This document shows positions 11,353-19,684 of a DNA stretch of 64,000 nucleotides, piece after piece (positions within the stretch are counted from its first letter, which is position 1; every line of letters starts with the position of its first letter). Made by a program: the position numbers and the translations under genes. Under the pieces are notes generated by a model. That model saw only the letters and a program-made list of their open reading frames with translations, ran no database searches and was not told the DNA's origin. Origin of the DNA: Chloroflexus sp. Y-396-1 (GTDB lineage: Bacteria > Chloroflexota > Chloroflexia > Chloroflexales > Chloroflexaceae); contig NZ_KI911784.1 of the NCBI RefSeq assembly GCF_000516515.1, positions 1,396,881-1,460,880 on the forward strand, written 5' to 3'.

Positions 11353-12003
11353 GCGACTATCCGAAACATCCCATTACGGGAAGTGCAGGTTATCCCACGT
11401 CGTCCCTTATCAGATCGGTACGTATCCGAAAGGAGGGGCGAGGCTCCGCCTCGCCCACTTACCTCTGGTCGTAAATCGTATTGCATCCACCAACAGGCTT
11501 CATCCGCCGTGACATGATGACGGGGTATTTGGACAGACTCATAGCGAAATGACCTTCGTTCCTGGCAGTAGGAATAAGTGGTGCAGCTTATTAAAACTTA
11601 TCTCTACCAGATAATGATGCACCTACACCCGATGGGCACACCTATCGCAGCGTGGTCGAAGTAGCCAACGATCTGGCGTATGGCACGTTCTGGAAACCAT
11701 CGGCGGCGGGCGCACCCTCACACGCATGGGGTTGCTGGATGGATGGATGTGCGTAGCAGAGAAGCTACCACAACGACGCTGATGGCACATCACGACCATC
11801 AGACCCGCTGCTGGTGGTCCAGCTCTGTCGAATACCTGCGCAAGACGTATGAACAAGAGACCTTTGACAGACTTTACCGGAGCGGCGCGAGAGCGTTGGC
11901 AGCGCCGCTCATCGAGATGTCTCCAGTATTGATCTCGCTACCTGCGAAACGTAGTGGCGGGCTTGGCTCAGCATAAACACTGAGGCACAACCTGCCCCTG
12001 AAT
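11353..12003. other. Intergenic region with one palindrome, no supported gene
   Basis: About 650 bases between convergent genes. It holds the palindrome at 11436-11456. Around 11608-11710 one frame reads PDNDAPTPDGHTYRSVVEVA, which looks protein-like but is closed by stops on both sides and matches nothing I recognise; it may be a gene remnant. Confidence 0.45.
11436..11456. repeat. Short palindrome, GGGCGAGGC / GCCTCGCCC
   Basis: Perfect 9-bp arms with a TCC loop, 84 bases after the symporter stop. Member of the REP-like palindrome family. It could also act as a weak bidirectional terminator between the convergent genes. Confidence 0.7.
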
Positions 12004-13422
12004 TCAATCACCCGGCATATGTGTGCGTCGGGCTACACCATCAGCAATTGCTGCCTGAGCAACCGCAGCGGCGACTGTTGGCACAATCTGACGATTGAAC
12101 ACACTAGGCACAATATAATCTTCATTCATCTCTTCCGGTGGGATCACCATTGCCAGAGCATCAGCCGCAGCCAAGCGCATTGCTGAAGTAATTCGGCGGG
12201 CATGGACATCAAGCGCACCGCGGAAGATTCCGGGGAAACTCAAGACGTTGTTGATCTGGTTGGGTTGATCACTACGTCCGGTAGCAACCACTCGCGCATA
12301 CTGGCGTAGCATATCAGGATCACCCTCGGGAATGGGGTTTGCCAGCGCAAAAACGATTGGATCACTCGCCATAGCTGTTATGTGATCAGGGGTGAGGATA
12401 TTACCACGTGAAACACCAATAAACACATCAGCCCCTTGAAGCGCCACCGCCAGATTACCACGCCGCCGGTCACGATTGGTCTGCGAGGCAATGATCCGCT
12501 GCATCGGCGTCTGTCGTGCGTAATCGCCCTCAACCAAAATACCAAACCGATCAACCGCCGTTATTTCCCCGACACCAGCTTCAATCAAAGTACGGATAAT
12601 CGCAGTTCCGGCTGCGCCAATCCCATTGACGACCACTCGTACATCGTTCAGCCGTTTACCAACAATCCGCAACGCATTACGCAATGCAGCCAATACTACA
12701 ACAGCAGTACCATGCTGATCATCGTGCATCACTGGCAGATCAAGACTCTCTTCCAGCCGTCCTTCGACAATAAAACAATTTGGCGCGGCAATATCTTCGA
12801 GATTAATCCCGCCAAAACTTGGTGCAATCTGCTCAACCGTTTGCACAATAACATCAGGGTCTTGCGAGCGCAGACAGATCGGTACTGCATCAATATTGGC
12901 TAGCTCTTTGAAAAGAATCGCTTTGCCCTCCATCACCGGCATAGCAGCTTCCGGGCCGAGGTTGCCTAGACCAAGAATCGCTGAACCATCACTGACCACT
13001 GCAACACTATTGCCCTTCCATGTCAGCGAATAGACTTTTTCGGGATCGTCGGCAATCGCCCGACAAACACGCGCAACGCCGGGCGTATAGGCCAGCGAAA
13101 GATCATCACGTGTCTTAAGAGGTACCCGACTCTGGGTGGCTAGTTTACCGCCAAGGTGCGTGAGAAAGACACGGTCGCTTACCTGAAGCACTTTGATATT
13201 TTGCAACGAATTGATTGCTGCTACCAATTGTTCGCCATGCTGCTCATCTTGTACGCGCACGGTGATGTCGCGCACTATGATGTTACGCTCGGCACGTACA
13301 ATATCAATCGCACCGATGTCACCACCGACCTCGCCGATTAAGGTTGTTAATCGCCCAAGCATACCCGGACGATTTTCAATTTGACAACGCAAGGTCAGCG
13401 TATAAGCCACCCCAACCGACAT
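12004..13422 (-). CDS. ACT-domain malic enzyme (malate to pyruvate, decarboxylating)
   Basis: The 472-residue protein begins with an ACT regulatory domain (about 1-78, CQIENRPGMLGRLTTLIG), followed by the malic enzyme N-domain (LSLAYTPGVARVCRAIADDP) and an NAD(P)-binding domain with GIGAAGTA; DDQHGTAVVVLAAL marks the metal and substrate region. It oxidatively decarboxylates malate to pyruvate and CO2 in the cytoplasm; the ACT domain suggests control by a small metabolite, perhaps an amino acid. Cofactor preference is not readable by eye. The ATG at 13422 follows AGAGGTGAAG; the GTG three codons upstream is part of that ribosome site. A terminator-like hairpin lies in its leader. Confidence 0.9.
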   Translation of the reverse strand: MSVGVAYTLTLRCQIENRPGMLGRLTTLIGEVGGDIGAIDIVRAERNIIVRDITVRVQDEQHGEQLVAAINSLQNIKVLQVSDRVFLTHLGGKLATQSRVPLKTRDDLSLAYTPGVARVCRAIADDPEKVYSLTWKGNSVAVVSDGSAILGLGNLGPEAAMPVMEGKAILFKELANIDAVPICLRSQDPDVIVQTVEQIAPSFGGINLEDIAAPNCFIVEGRLEESLDLPVMHDDQHGTAVVVLAALRNALRIVGKRLNDVRVVVNGIGAAGTAIIRTLIEAGVGEITAVDRFGILVEGDYARQTPMQRIIASQTNRDRRRGNLAVALQGADVFIGVSRGNILTPDHITAMASDPIVFALANPIPEGDPDMLRQYARVVATGRSDQPNQINNVLSFPGIFRGALDVHARRITSAMRLAAADALAMVIPPEEMNEDYIVPSVFNRQIVPTVAAAVAQAAIADGVARRTHMPGD

Positions 13423-13459
13423 AATCTTCACCTCTTATTCTGGAATGAAATACACAAAA

Positions 13460-13482
13460 ATGCCCGTCACTACGACGGGCAT
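13460..13482 (-). promoter_or_regulatory. Terminator-like hairpin in the malic enzyme leader
   Basis: ATGCCCGTC and GACGGGCAT form a perfect 9-bp stem with a GTAGT loop. In the malic enzyme direction it is followed at once by TTTTTGTGTATTT, 38 bases before the start codon. With an upstream -10 at 13500-13505 the hairpin would begin about 10-20 bases into the transcript. It may be an attenuator or a 5' stability element. Confidence 0.6.
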
Positions 13483-13499
13483 CACTGCCTTATTCTTGT

Positions 13500-13508
13500 A
13501 TAGTACCA
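13500..13508 (-). promoter_or_regulatory. Possible extended -10 promoter for malic enzyme
   Basis: On the minus strand TGGTACTAT gives a TGn extended -10 with TACTAT. No good -35 is present at 16-18 bases. It resembles the TGGTACAAT boxes before 14358 and 39983. Confidence 0.4.
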
Positions 13509-14320
13509 CAACTGTGCAATTAGTGCCTATCCGCATATCTTATCGTCACGTCCACAACGGATGAATCTTGTTAGTAGCTACTACACAATGGACGACCGGT
13601 CTAGCGCCGGTGGGAGCCGTCCACCAGTGCATCACCCATGCCCACACTGCCTGCCCCGCATCGCGGCTATCAGGCGCCTCCGGTGTCCATTATCCCGGAG
13701 GAGCGGTTCGTCAACCGCTCCTCCGCCATCGGCGGATAGCAGTGCATCGCAACGAGACGGAGGAGAGAAGATTAGGAGATAAGGGAGAGAGGTAGAAGCC
13801 GGTTCTAAACCCTCCCCGGCACGTACCGGATCGCTCTTCCCGTTCCGGTAGTTGTCTCCTGTCAAGGGAGGAGCAAATCTCACCGACAATGCTCGTCATT
13901 GCATCGGCAGGAGAGGGTTCCAAAGCAACCCGTTAAGATTTGCGATGGTAGGAGTTCTCAAAGTTTTCAATTTGCCTGGGAGCACAGGCCACTGACCCGC
14001 ACCCTGAAATGAGCGGGTTCTCCCTCTTCCCTAGCCTCCACAAGCGGAGGGTCAAGGGTAGAATCTGCCCCTGCCACTTATACCTCTGACCTCTTTCCCA
14101 TCACCACTGCTAGGCATGAAAAACGTTGGAAACCTCTGGTGCGGTAGTGATCTCCTCGAGATGAACGGATATGGCGGCGCCGCACCTCAACACGGCGTGT
14201 AATAGTCTACGCCACGGGTGGAATGCAAGACGTTCATCAGCGGATAAAAAACTCCCAAAAACTGGAAACTTTGAAAATCCTTATCGGGGAATAGGCAGAC
14301 ACAACCTTTAGGCTCGTTCG
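13509..14320. other. Intergenic region with repeats, no supported gene
   Basis: About 800 bases between divergent transcription units. It holds the second copy of a dispersed repeat (13629-13728) with a strong palindrome. Short ORFs in several frames have no motif, no ribosome site and poor codon character, and are treated as noise. Confidence 0.5.
13629..13728. repeat. Dispersed intergenic repeat, copy B, ending in a 12-bp-arm palindrome
   Basis: Aligns with 4476-4574 (see that entry). Its right end is a perfect palindrome: GGAGGAGCGGTT at 13697-13708 and AACCGCTCCTCC at 13713-13724 with a CGTC loop. Copy A has the same core with decayed arms. Confidence 0.65.
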
Positions 14321-14329
14321 TGGTACAAT
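14321..14329 (+). promoter_or_regulatory. Extended -10 promoter for the proA operon
   Basis: TGGTACAAT at 14321-14329 fits a TGn-TACAAT extended -10, 28 bases before the ATG at 14358. A potential ATG at 14328 overlaps this box, which argues for the later start. No clear -35 is visible. Confidence 0.5.
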
Positions 14330-14357
14330 GCAACAAACAGTAAACTATGGAATCAGT

Positions 14358-14693
14358 ATGAGCCTTGAAATCATTCGTGCAATCGTGGCATTCATTCTCG
14401 GCATCCTGCTCGTTGATCAATACCGACGCAGCACTGCCGGTTCACGCCGCCGTCGAGCATTTGCTCTCGGCACAGCCGCGATGCTGGTCATTGCCATTTC
14501 CAATCTCTTTACGGCGGCTCTGGTACCGCTCATGATGATTGGCGGTGGTTTGACCCTGGCAGCCGTCTGGTTCCTCTGGCAAGCGTATCGACGCGGCGAG
14601 CTGGAAGATCGCTTTGAACAAGCCCGTAACTACCTCGAAGCAGAGCGTCGCAGATACGATGAACAGGACAGGGGAGGTTCTCAACATGACTGA
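14358..14693 (+). CDS. Small two-helix membrane protein of unknown function
   Basis: The 111-residue product has a hydrophobic segment at about 4-20, a very basic loop ([12 protein letters not shown]), and two close hydrophobic stretches at about 37-72, then a charged, likely helical tail ([27 protein letters not shown]). I do not recognise a family. Its stop codon overlaps the start of proA by eight bases, so it is the first gene of the proA operon and translation is probably coupled. The start at 14358 is chosen because the upstream in-frame ATG (14328) falls in the promoter box. Confidence 0.6.
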   Translation: MSLEIIRAIVAFILGILLVDQYRRSTAGSRRRRAFALGTAAMLVIAISNLFTAALVPLMMIGGGLTLAAVWFLWQAYRRGELEDRFEQARNYLEAERRRYDEQDRGGSQHD

Positions 14694-15954
14694 CCTGGAG
14701 ATGATTGGACGACGGGCCAAGACAGCAGCCCGGGCATTGGCGAAATTATCAACTGAACAAAAAAATGCGGCATTGCACGCAATTGCCGATGGATTGCTGG
14801 CACAGCAAGCGGAGATTCTTGACGCCAATGCGGCTGATGTTGCCGATGCCGAAAAAGCCGGTACCCCCCCGGCAATCATTGATCGAATGCTGCTTAACCC
14901 ATCACGTCTGGCAGCAGTTGCCAACGATTGCCGCAATGTCGCCGCGTTGCCTGATCCTGTCGGCGAGATCTTCGATCAACGTGAACTCCCCTCAGGTTTA
15001 CGAATCTATAAACGGCGTGTTCCGATTGGGGTCATCGGCGCAATTTATGAAGCTCGCCCAAACGTCACTATCGATATCGCCTCACTGTGCCTTAAAGCCG
15101 GCAACGCCGTCATCTTACGTGGTGGCAGTGATATTGCACGGAGTGTTGCGGTAACGACAAAGGTTGTTGCATCGGCTTTGGAACAGGCTGGATTGCCGCC
15201 GTTCGCAGTACAAAGTATTACCGATCCTGACCGTGAGCTGGTAAAACAATTATTACGACTTGATCGCTACGTCGATATGATTATTCCGCGCGGTGGCGCC
15301 AGTCTGCATCGCTTCTGTGTTGAGAATGCTACTGTTCCTGTGATTGTCGGTGGTATGGGCGTCAGTCACATATATGTCGAACCAAGTGCTGATTTCGCCC
15401 GTTCCGTATCGGTTATCGTTAACGCGAAGGTTCAACGGCCAGGGGCCTGTAATGCTCTCGATACATTACTTGTTCATCGTGAGGCAGCATCGGTCTTTTT
15501 ACCGATGGTCGCAGCCGCACTCGCACAACATGGCGTCGAAATGCGTTGTGACCTCGAAGCGTTAGCCATACTGTCAGATGCACCCGGTCACGAAAGCTGG
15601 AATATAAAACCGGCCAGCCCAACCGATTTTGGTTGTGAGTTCCTGGCGTTGATTGTCGCTATCAAGATTGTTGGCAGTATCGATGAGGCCCTCGATCACA
15701 TTGCACTATATGGTGGTCATTCCGAGGCTATTCTAACCGGTGACCCAGTCAGTGCCAGGCGTTTCACCCACGAAGTTGACGCCACCGCTGTCTTTGTGAA
15801 TGCCAGCACCCGCTTTAACGATGGTGGTCAATTTGGCCTTGGTGCAGAAGTCGCAATTTCGACTAATCGCCTGCACGCCCGTGGCCCAATGGGGTTACGC
15901 GAACTCACCACCTACACCTGGATCGGCGAAGGTGACTACCTGGTGCGAGCGTGA
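14686..15954 (+). CDS. proA: Gamma-glutamyl phosphate reductase (proline biosynthesis)
   Basis: The 422-residue protein matches ProA along its length: [23 protein letters not shown] at the N-terminus, [32 protein letters not shown], the catalytic cysteine in [12 protein letters not shown] (C255) and [23 protein letters not shown] near the end. It reduces gamma-glutamyl phosphate with NADPH to glutamate semialdehyde in the cytoplasm, the second step of proline synthesis. ATG 14686 follows GGGGAGGTTC; the in-frame upstream ATGs lie inside the preceding gene. proB and proC are not in the window. It overlaps both neighbours by a few bases. Confidence 0.95.
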   Translation: MTDLEMIGRRAKTAARALAKLSTEQKNAALHAIADGLLAQQAEILDANAADVADAEKAGTPPAIIDRMLLNPSRLAAVANDCRNVAALPDPVGEIFDQRELPSGLRIYKRRVPIGVIGAIYEARPNVTIDIASLCLKAGNAVILRGGSDIARSVAVTTKVVASALEQAGLPPFAVQSITDPDRELVKQLLRLDRYVDMIIPRGGASLHRFCVENATVPVIVGGMGVSHIYVEPSADFARSVSVIVNAKVQRPGACNALDTLLVHREAASVFLPMVAAALAQHGVEMRCDLEALAILSDAPGHESWNIKPASPTDFGCEFLALIVAIKIVGSIDEALDHIALYGGHSEAILTGDPVSARRFTHEVDATAVFVNASTRFNDGGQFGLGAEVAISTNRLHARGPMGLRELTTYTWIGEGDYLVRA

Positions 15955-16703
15955 ATATGCAACTGACTCTGCGACTGGCCCATCTCTACCCAGAGCACAT
16001 GAACGTGTACGGCGACCGTGGTAACATTATTGCGTTACGCCAGCGTTGTCAGCGCCGGGGCATTGCGCTGGAAGTGATACCGGTCAATCCTGGGGATACC
16101 GTTGACTGGCAGACAATGGACTTGGCTTTTTTCGGCGGCGGGCAGGATAGCGGTCAGGCGTTGATAGCTACCGATTTGATCGAGCGCCAGGGACCAGGAC
16201 TGCGGGCAGCGATTGCAGCCGATCTCGTGGTACTGGCGATCTGTGGCGGTTATCAATTGCTGGGACATTACTTTCTTACCCATACTGGCGAGCGCTTACC
16301 CGGCCTGGGTGTGCTTGATGTTTATACTATTGCCGGGAAACGACGTATGATTGGCAATGTTGTGATTGAGGTTGATCTGGGGAAAGGGCCATGGCAGTTG
16401 GTCGGATTTGAGAATCACAGTGGCCGCACCTTTCACGGACCTGGTGTGCAACCGTTAGGGCGCGTATTGGTCGGCTATGGTGACAACGGTCAGGATCGCA
16501 GGGGTGGCGCCATCTATCGCAACACCTTTGGCTGTTACCTCCACGGTGCCCTGTTACCTAAAAATCCCCAACTGACCGATCATTTGATCGAACTGGCTCT
16601 ACGGCGACGGTACCGTACACAGGTTGAACTAGCTCCGTTACCTGCCGAACGTGAGCTTACAGCCCAGCGCGTTATGGTACAACGCTTACTGTCACGCCGG
16701 TAA
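15951..16703 (+). CDS. gatD: GatD-like glutamine amidotransferase (lipid II amidation subunit)
   Basis: The 250-residue protein is a class I amidotransferase of the CobB/CobQ type. Landmarks are [29 protein letters not shown], the nucleophile C98 in [19 protein letters not shown] and the catalytic histidine in [13 protein letters not shown], all as in GatD. With MurT, GatD amidates the D-glutamate of lipid II to isoglutamine. MurT is normally adjacent but is absent here. The GTG at 15951 overlaps the proA stop (GTGA); an ATG two codons later (15957) is equally possible. Confidence 0.85.
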   Translation: MNMQLTLRLAHLYPEHMNVYGDRGNIIALRQRCQRRGIALEVIPVNPGDTVDWQTMDLAFFGGGQDSGQALIATDLIERQGPGLRAAIAADLVVLAICGGYQLLGHYFLTHTGERLPGLGVLDVYTIAGKRRMIGNVVIEVDLGKGPWQLVGFENHSGRTFHGPGVQPLGRVLVGYGDNGQDRRGGAIYRNTFGCYLHGALLPKNPQLTDHLIELALRRRYRTQVELAPLPAERELTAQRVMVQRLLSRR

Positions 16704-16727
16704 CTCAACTACAGAAGAGGTAAACTC

Positions 16728-16979
16728 ATGCACGTCACGACGACAGGTGCTCCCTCCGAAGAAGAGACGGCAGCAGCAGTAGCTGCAATTATGACGCTTC
16801 TGACCGAAGAGAACACCGTGATCGGTGACCAACCAGCATTGCCGACACGCTGGAAAGACTCGATGCGTCTGATCGCACAGGGGATGTCACCGATGCGTCT
16901 GCCGGTTCCACCACGTTGGTCAACGATTGAACGCCTCCGTCGCGCTGGTCGTGGCGGAATGGGTATTGTAGGCATGTAA
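16728..16979 (+). CDS. Small conserved-looking protein, possibly acyl-CoA carboxylase epsilon-like
   Basis: The 83-residue product has an acidic N-terminal helix (EEETAAAVAAIMTLLTEE), a middle with TRWKDSMRLIAQGM and a second tryptophan motif PRWSTIERLRRAGRGG. The helix followed by W-xx-S/T motifs recalls small subunits found with biotin-dependent carboxylases, but no carboxylase gene is near and the resemblance is weak. AGAAGAGGTAAACTC precedes the ATG, and it follows gatD after 24 bases, so it is likely the last gene of the proA-gatD operon. The minisatellite begins 17 bases after its stop. Confidence 0.55.
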   Translation: MHVTTTGAPSEEETAAAVAAIMTLLTEENTVIGDQPALPTRWKDSMRLIAQGMSPMRLPVPPRWSTIERLRRAGRGGMGIVGM

Positions 16980-16995
16980 CAGGTTCAAATGTGCC

Positions 16996-17406
16996 TAGGA
17001 TACGCGGGCCCTCTGCCCTCGCCTGCCCTGGGTGCGCGGGCCCTCTGCCCTCGCCTGCCCTGGGTACGCGGGCCCTCTGCCCTCGCCTGCTCTGGGTGCG
17101 CGGGCCCTCTGCCCTCGCCTGCCCTGGGTACGCGGGCCCTCTGCCCTCGTCTGCTCTGGGTGCGCGGGCCCTCTGCCCTCGCCTGCCCTGGGTACGCGGG
17201 CCCTCTGCCCTCGCCTGCCCTGGGTACGCGGGCCCTCTGCCCTCGCCTGGCCTAGGATACGCAGGCCCTCTGCCCTCGCCTGCCCTGGGTACGCGGGACC
17301 TCTGCCCTCGCCTGCCCTGGGTGCGCGGGCCTCCGGCCCGCCTGGCCTGGGTGCGCGGGACCTCAGCCCTCGCCTGCCCTGGGTGCGCGGGCCTCCGGCC
17401 CGCCTG
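16996..17406. repeat. GC-rich minisatellite, thirteen units of about 32 bp
   Basis: Thirteen head-to-tail units, each reading TGGGTRCGCGGGCCCTCTGC followed by CCTCGCCTGCCC. Ten full units are nearly identical; units 11 and 13 are shortened and contain GCGGGCCTCCGGCCCGC, a palindrome like those elsewhere in the window. A unit length of 32 is not a multiple of three, so long open frames appear in several phases; none is a gene. The array lies just downstream of the proA-gatD operon. Confidence 0.93.
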
Positions 17407-17777
17407 TGCAGGACACGGAGAAGACCTTATCGGCTGGCGCATCAGCACACCATCACCCACTAGGTCCCAATTCCCCTCCTCCTGCTTGCGGCGGGCAAGG
17501 CAAACCCGCCCCTCCCGCCGGGCGACGGGCAAGTATTTTCAAGATACGGTATTACTGCGGGCGGGTTGCGAACCCGCTCCTACCATACGCTGACGACATG
17601 ATCGATGAGAGAAGGGAGTCTTAGGCATACCGCTGTTGGAATGGGAAGCTGAGCACCACTACACATACTTTGGAAATGGTAGGACCATGTCTCTTCTGCT
17701 CTTGTTCCTCTCTTCGCTCCGCACCTCTGCCGAATAGGGTGAGAACTTTGAAAACCCCATCTCCAACTGGTCTACCA
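17407..17777. other. Intergenic region after the minisatellite
   Basis: About 370 bases with no supported gene. It contains GC-rich inverted sequence near 17483-17530 and the palindrome at 17561-17577. Confidence 0.45.
17561..17577. repeat. Short palindrome GCGGGTT-GCG-AACCCGC with CTCCTAC border
   Basis: Seven-base arms around GCG, followed by TCCTAC. It matches the core and right border of the REP-like family (GGTT…AACC, CCTAC). Confidence 0.6.
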
Positions 17778-17807
17778 TTGACACAACTGGTCATGCTGTG
17801 CTATTAT
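17778..17807 (+). promoter_or_regulatory. Sigma-70 promoter for the CocE-type hydrolase
   Basis: TTGACA (17778-17783) and TATTAT (17802-17807) are 18 bases apart, placing transcription start near 17814, 36 bases before the ATG at 17850. Confidence 0.7.
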
Positions 17808-17849
17808 CAATGACGCAGTGTGTTATAAACAGACGGAGCGGAGTGGCAC

Positions 17850-19586
17850 ATGCGCTGGATCGGTTGGTCTCTGGCCGGAGCTAGCATAACGGCAGCAGCG
17901 ATCTTTGCTGCTCGTCGCCCGTTGCTGGCACGACTACTTGAACTGCGCCCCGCCGAATACCAGGTCAGCGTGACTCGTGATATTCCTGTGCGCATGCCCG
18001 ATGGGGTTGTGTTATACGCCGACCACTATGCACCCCGCTCTAGGGAAAGACACCCGACAATCCTGATTCGTACCCCTTACGGTCGCCCCGGCGAGCTGGG
18101 ACCACTAGGTATCTTTGAGCATACCGGTTGTATGCTCTTTGCCGAACGTGGCTACCACGTTATCGTCCAGAGTGTTCGTGGCCGTTACCGCTCGGAAGGT
18201 GAATTTGAGCCATTTGTAAACGAAGCTGCCGACGGTCGCGCTACGGTGGCCTGGATCGCTGCTCAACCCTGGTTTGATGGGAATCTGGGGTTGTGGGGAC
18301 CCAGTTATGTTGGTTACACCCAGTGGGGACCAGCCATTGACGGCCCACCGTATCTGAAGGCCATCGTACCGGTTGTAACCAGCGCACGCTTCTCTCCACT
18401 GTTCTACCCCGGTGGCGCCTTTGCGTTCGAGTCTACGCTACGTTGGGTTTTTCTGATTGACGCAACCAACCGCCATCGACACCGACTCGATCCGGCAGCA
18501 CTCTGGCGATTGTTGGTCTTACGCGAGCGCATTCTGGCCCGTGCGCTCCATCACCGACCATATGCTCATGCCGATGCCATCGCGACCGGCGCCACAGTAC
18601 CCTTTTTCCAGCGCTGGCTAAACGATCCCGATCCGCAGGGTGATTACTGGTCAAAGGTCGACATGCATCGCCAGTTGCACCGTATCAATGCAGCCGTTCA
18701 TCTGGTAGCTGGTTGGTACGACATCTTCCTACCTGGTCAGTTAGCCGACTACACAGCGCTGCTCGCCGCCGGGAAGCGTCCCTATCTCACCGTCTTACCA
18801 CGTGCACATACCGATCTGGCATTGGTTTTTGAAGGCATGCGTGAAGGATTGTGGTGGTTTGATGCCCATCTCAAAGGGAAACGTGAGTTATTGGCCCGCC
18901 GACCGGTTCGCATTGCGTTGATGGGGAGTCATGAATGGCATGAAATGGATTTCTGGCCACCACCGGCAACGCTGACACGCTATTTTCTCCAGCCGAATCG
19001 TGGACTTGATCGTACTCTACCACCTGTTAATGCACCACCAAGCCGGTTTGTCTACGATCCTACTAATCCAACACCAGCCATTGGGGGAGCAGTGCTCAGC
19101 GCTTGGGGCGGGCCACGTGATCAACGATCGGTAGAAACTCGTGCCGATGTTTTGACATTTACCAGCCAACCATTATCTACCGATCTCGACGTCATCGGGC
19201 CGGTGCGTCTCATTCTTTACGTGTGTAGTGATCGACCATTCTTTGATCTGGTTGGCAGACTCTGCGATGTCTATCCTGACGGGCGCAGTATCAATATCTG
19301 CGATGGAATAGTGCGGGTACGACCAGGTGTAGGTGAGCAACAGGCCGATGGCTCCTACCGTATCGAAATCGATCTCACCGCAACTGCGCAACGGTTCCGA
19401 GCCGGTCATCGCTTACGGGTTCAGATTGCCGGGGGTGGCAGTCCTCGCTGGGGACCACACCCAGGTGATGGCAGCCCTTATGGGCAGGGGTACGGTGGTT
19501 CGCCTATCAAACAACGTGTGCTTCACGATGCTGCCCATCCTTCGGTCATTATCCTACCGGTGATGAACAACGATCCTACCAGATAG
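17850..19586 (+). CDS. CocE/NonD-family serine hydrolase (S15 type), N-terminally anchored
   Basis: The 578-residue protein starts with a hydrophobic segment (about 4-21) that could be a signal anchor. An alpha/beta-hydrolase domain of the X-Pro dipeptidyl-peptidase S15 type follows: RTPYGRPGELG, QSVRGRYRSEGEF and the nucleophile S152 in GPSYVGYTQW, with the likely acid in GWYDIFLPGQLADY and histidine in PRAHTDLAL. The C-terminal third (from about 380) is the beta-rich S15 C-domain (LRVQIAGGGSPRWGPHPGDG). Members hydrolyse esters or amides, including cocaine and beta-lactams; the natural substrate here is unknown. It has its own promoter (17778) and GGAGCGGAGTGG before the ATG. Confidence 0.85.
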   Translation: MRWIGWSLAGASITAAAIFAARRPLLARLLELRPAEYQVSVTRDIPVRMPDGVVLYADHYAPRSRERHPTILIRTPYGRPGELGPLGIFEHTGCMLFAERGYHVIVQSVRGRYRSEGEFEPFVNEAADGRATVAWIAAQPWFDGNLGLWGPSYVGYTQWGPAIDGPPYLKAIVPVVTSARFSPLFYPGGAFAFESTLRWVFLIDATNRHRHRLDPAALWRLLVLRERILARALHHRPYAHADAIATGATVPFFQRWLNDPDPQGDYWSKVDMHRQLHRINAAVHLVAGWYDIFLPGQLADYTALLAAGKRPYLTVLPRAHTDLALVFEGMREGLWWFDAHLKGKRELLARRPVRIALMGSHEWHEMDFWPPPATLTRYFLQPNRGLDRTLPPVNAPPSRFVYDPTNPTPAIGGAVLSAWGGPRDQRSVETRADVLTFTSQPLSTDLDVIGPVRLILYVCSDRPFFDLVGRLCDVYPDGRSINICDGIVRVRPGVGEQQADGSYRIEIDLTATAQRFRAGHRLRVQIAGGGSPRWGPHPGDGSPYGQGYGGSPIKQRVLHDAAHPSVIILPVMNNDPTR

Positions 19587-19684
19587 TAGGGGACGATGGC
19601 ATGCACCGCACCCTGCTCCTGTAGGAATACATGGTTTCTTTTGGTTCAGGTCAGGTACTGTATCAGCAAAGGAGAGCTACGACA

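Noticed and set aside
11600-11730. Protein-like stretch PDNDAPTPDGHTYRSVVEVA in an intergenic region
   Set aside because: Stops lie close on both sides, there is no ribosome site, and I cannot name a family; kept only as a possible remnant.
13423-13508. T-box riboswitch upstream of malic enzyme
   Set aside because: A terminator-like hairpin is present but the leader is too short and lacks the T-box antiterminator sequence.
16789-17593. Long open frames on both strands through the GC-rich minisatellite
   Set aside because: They exist because a 32-bp unit lacking stops cycles through all frames; composition is repetitive and there is no ribosome site or domain.
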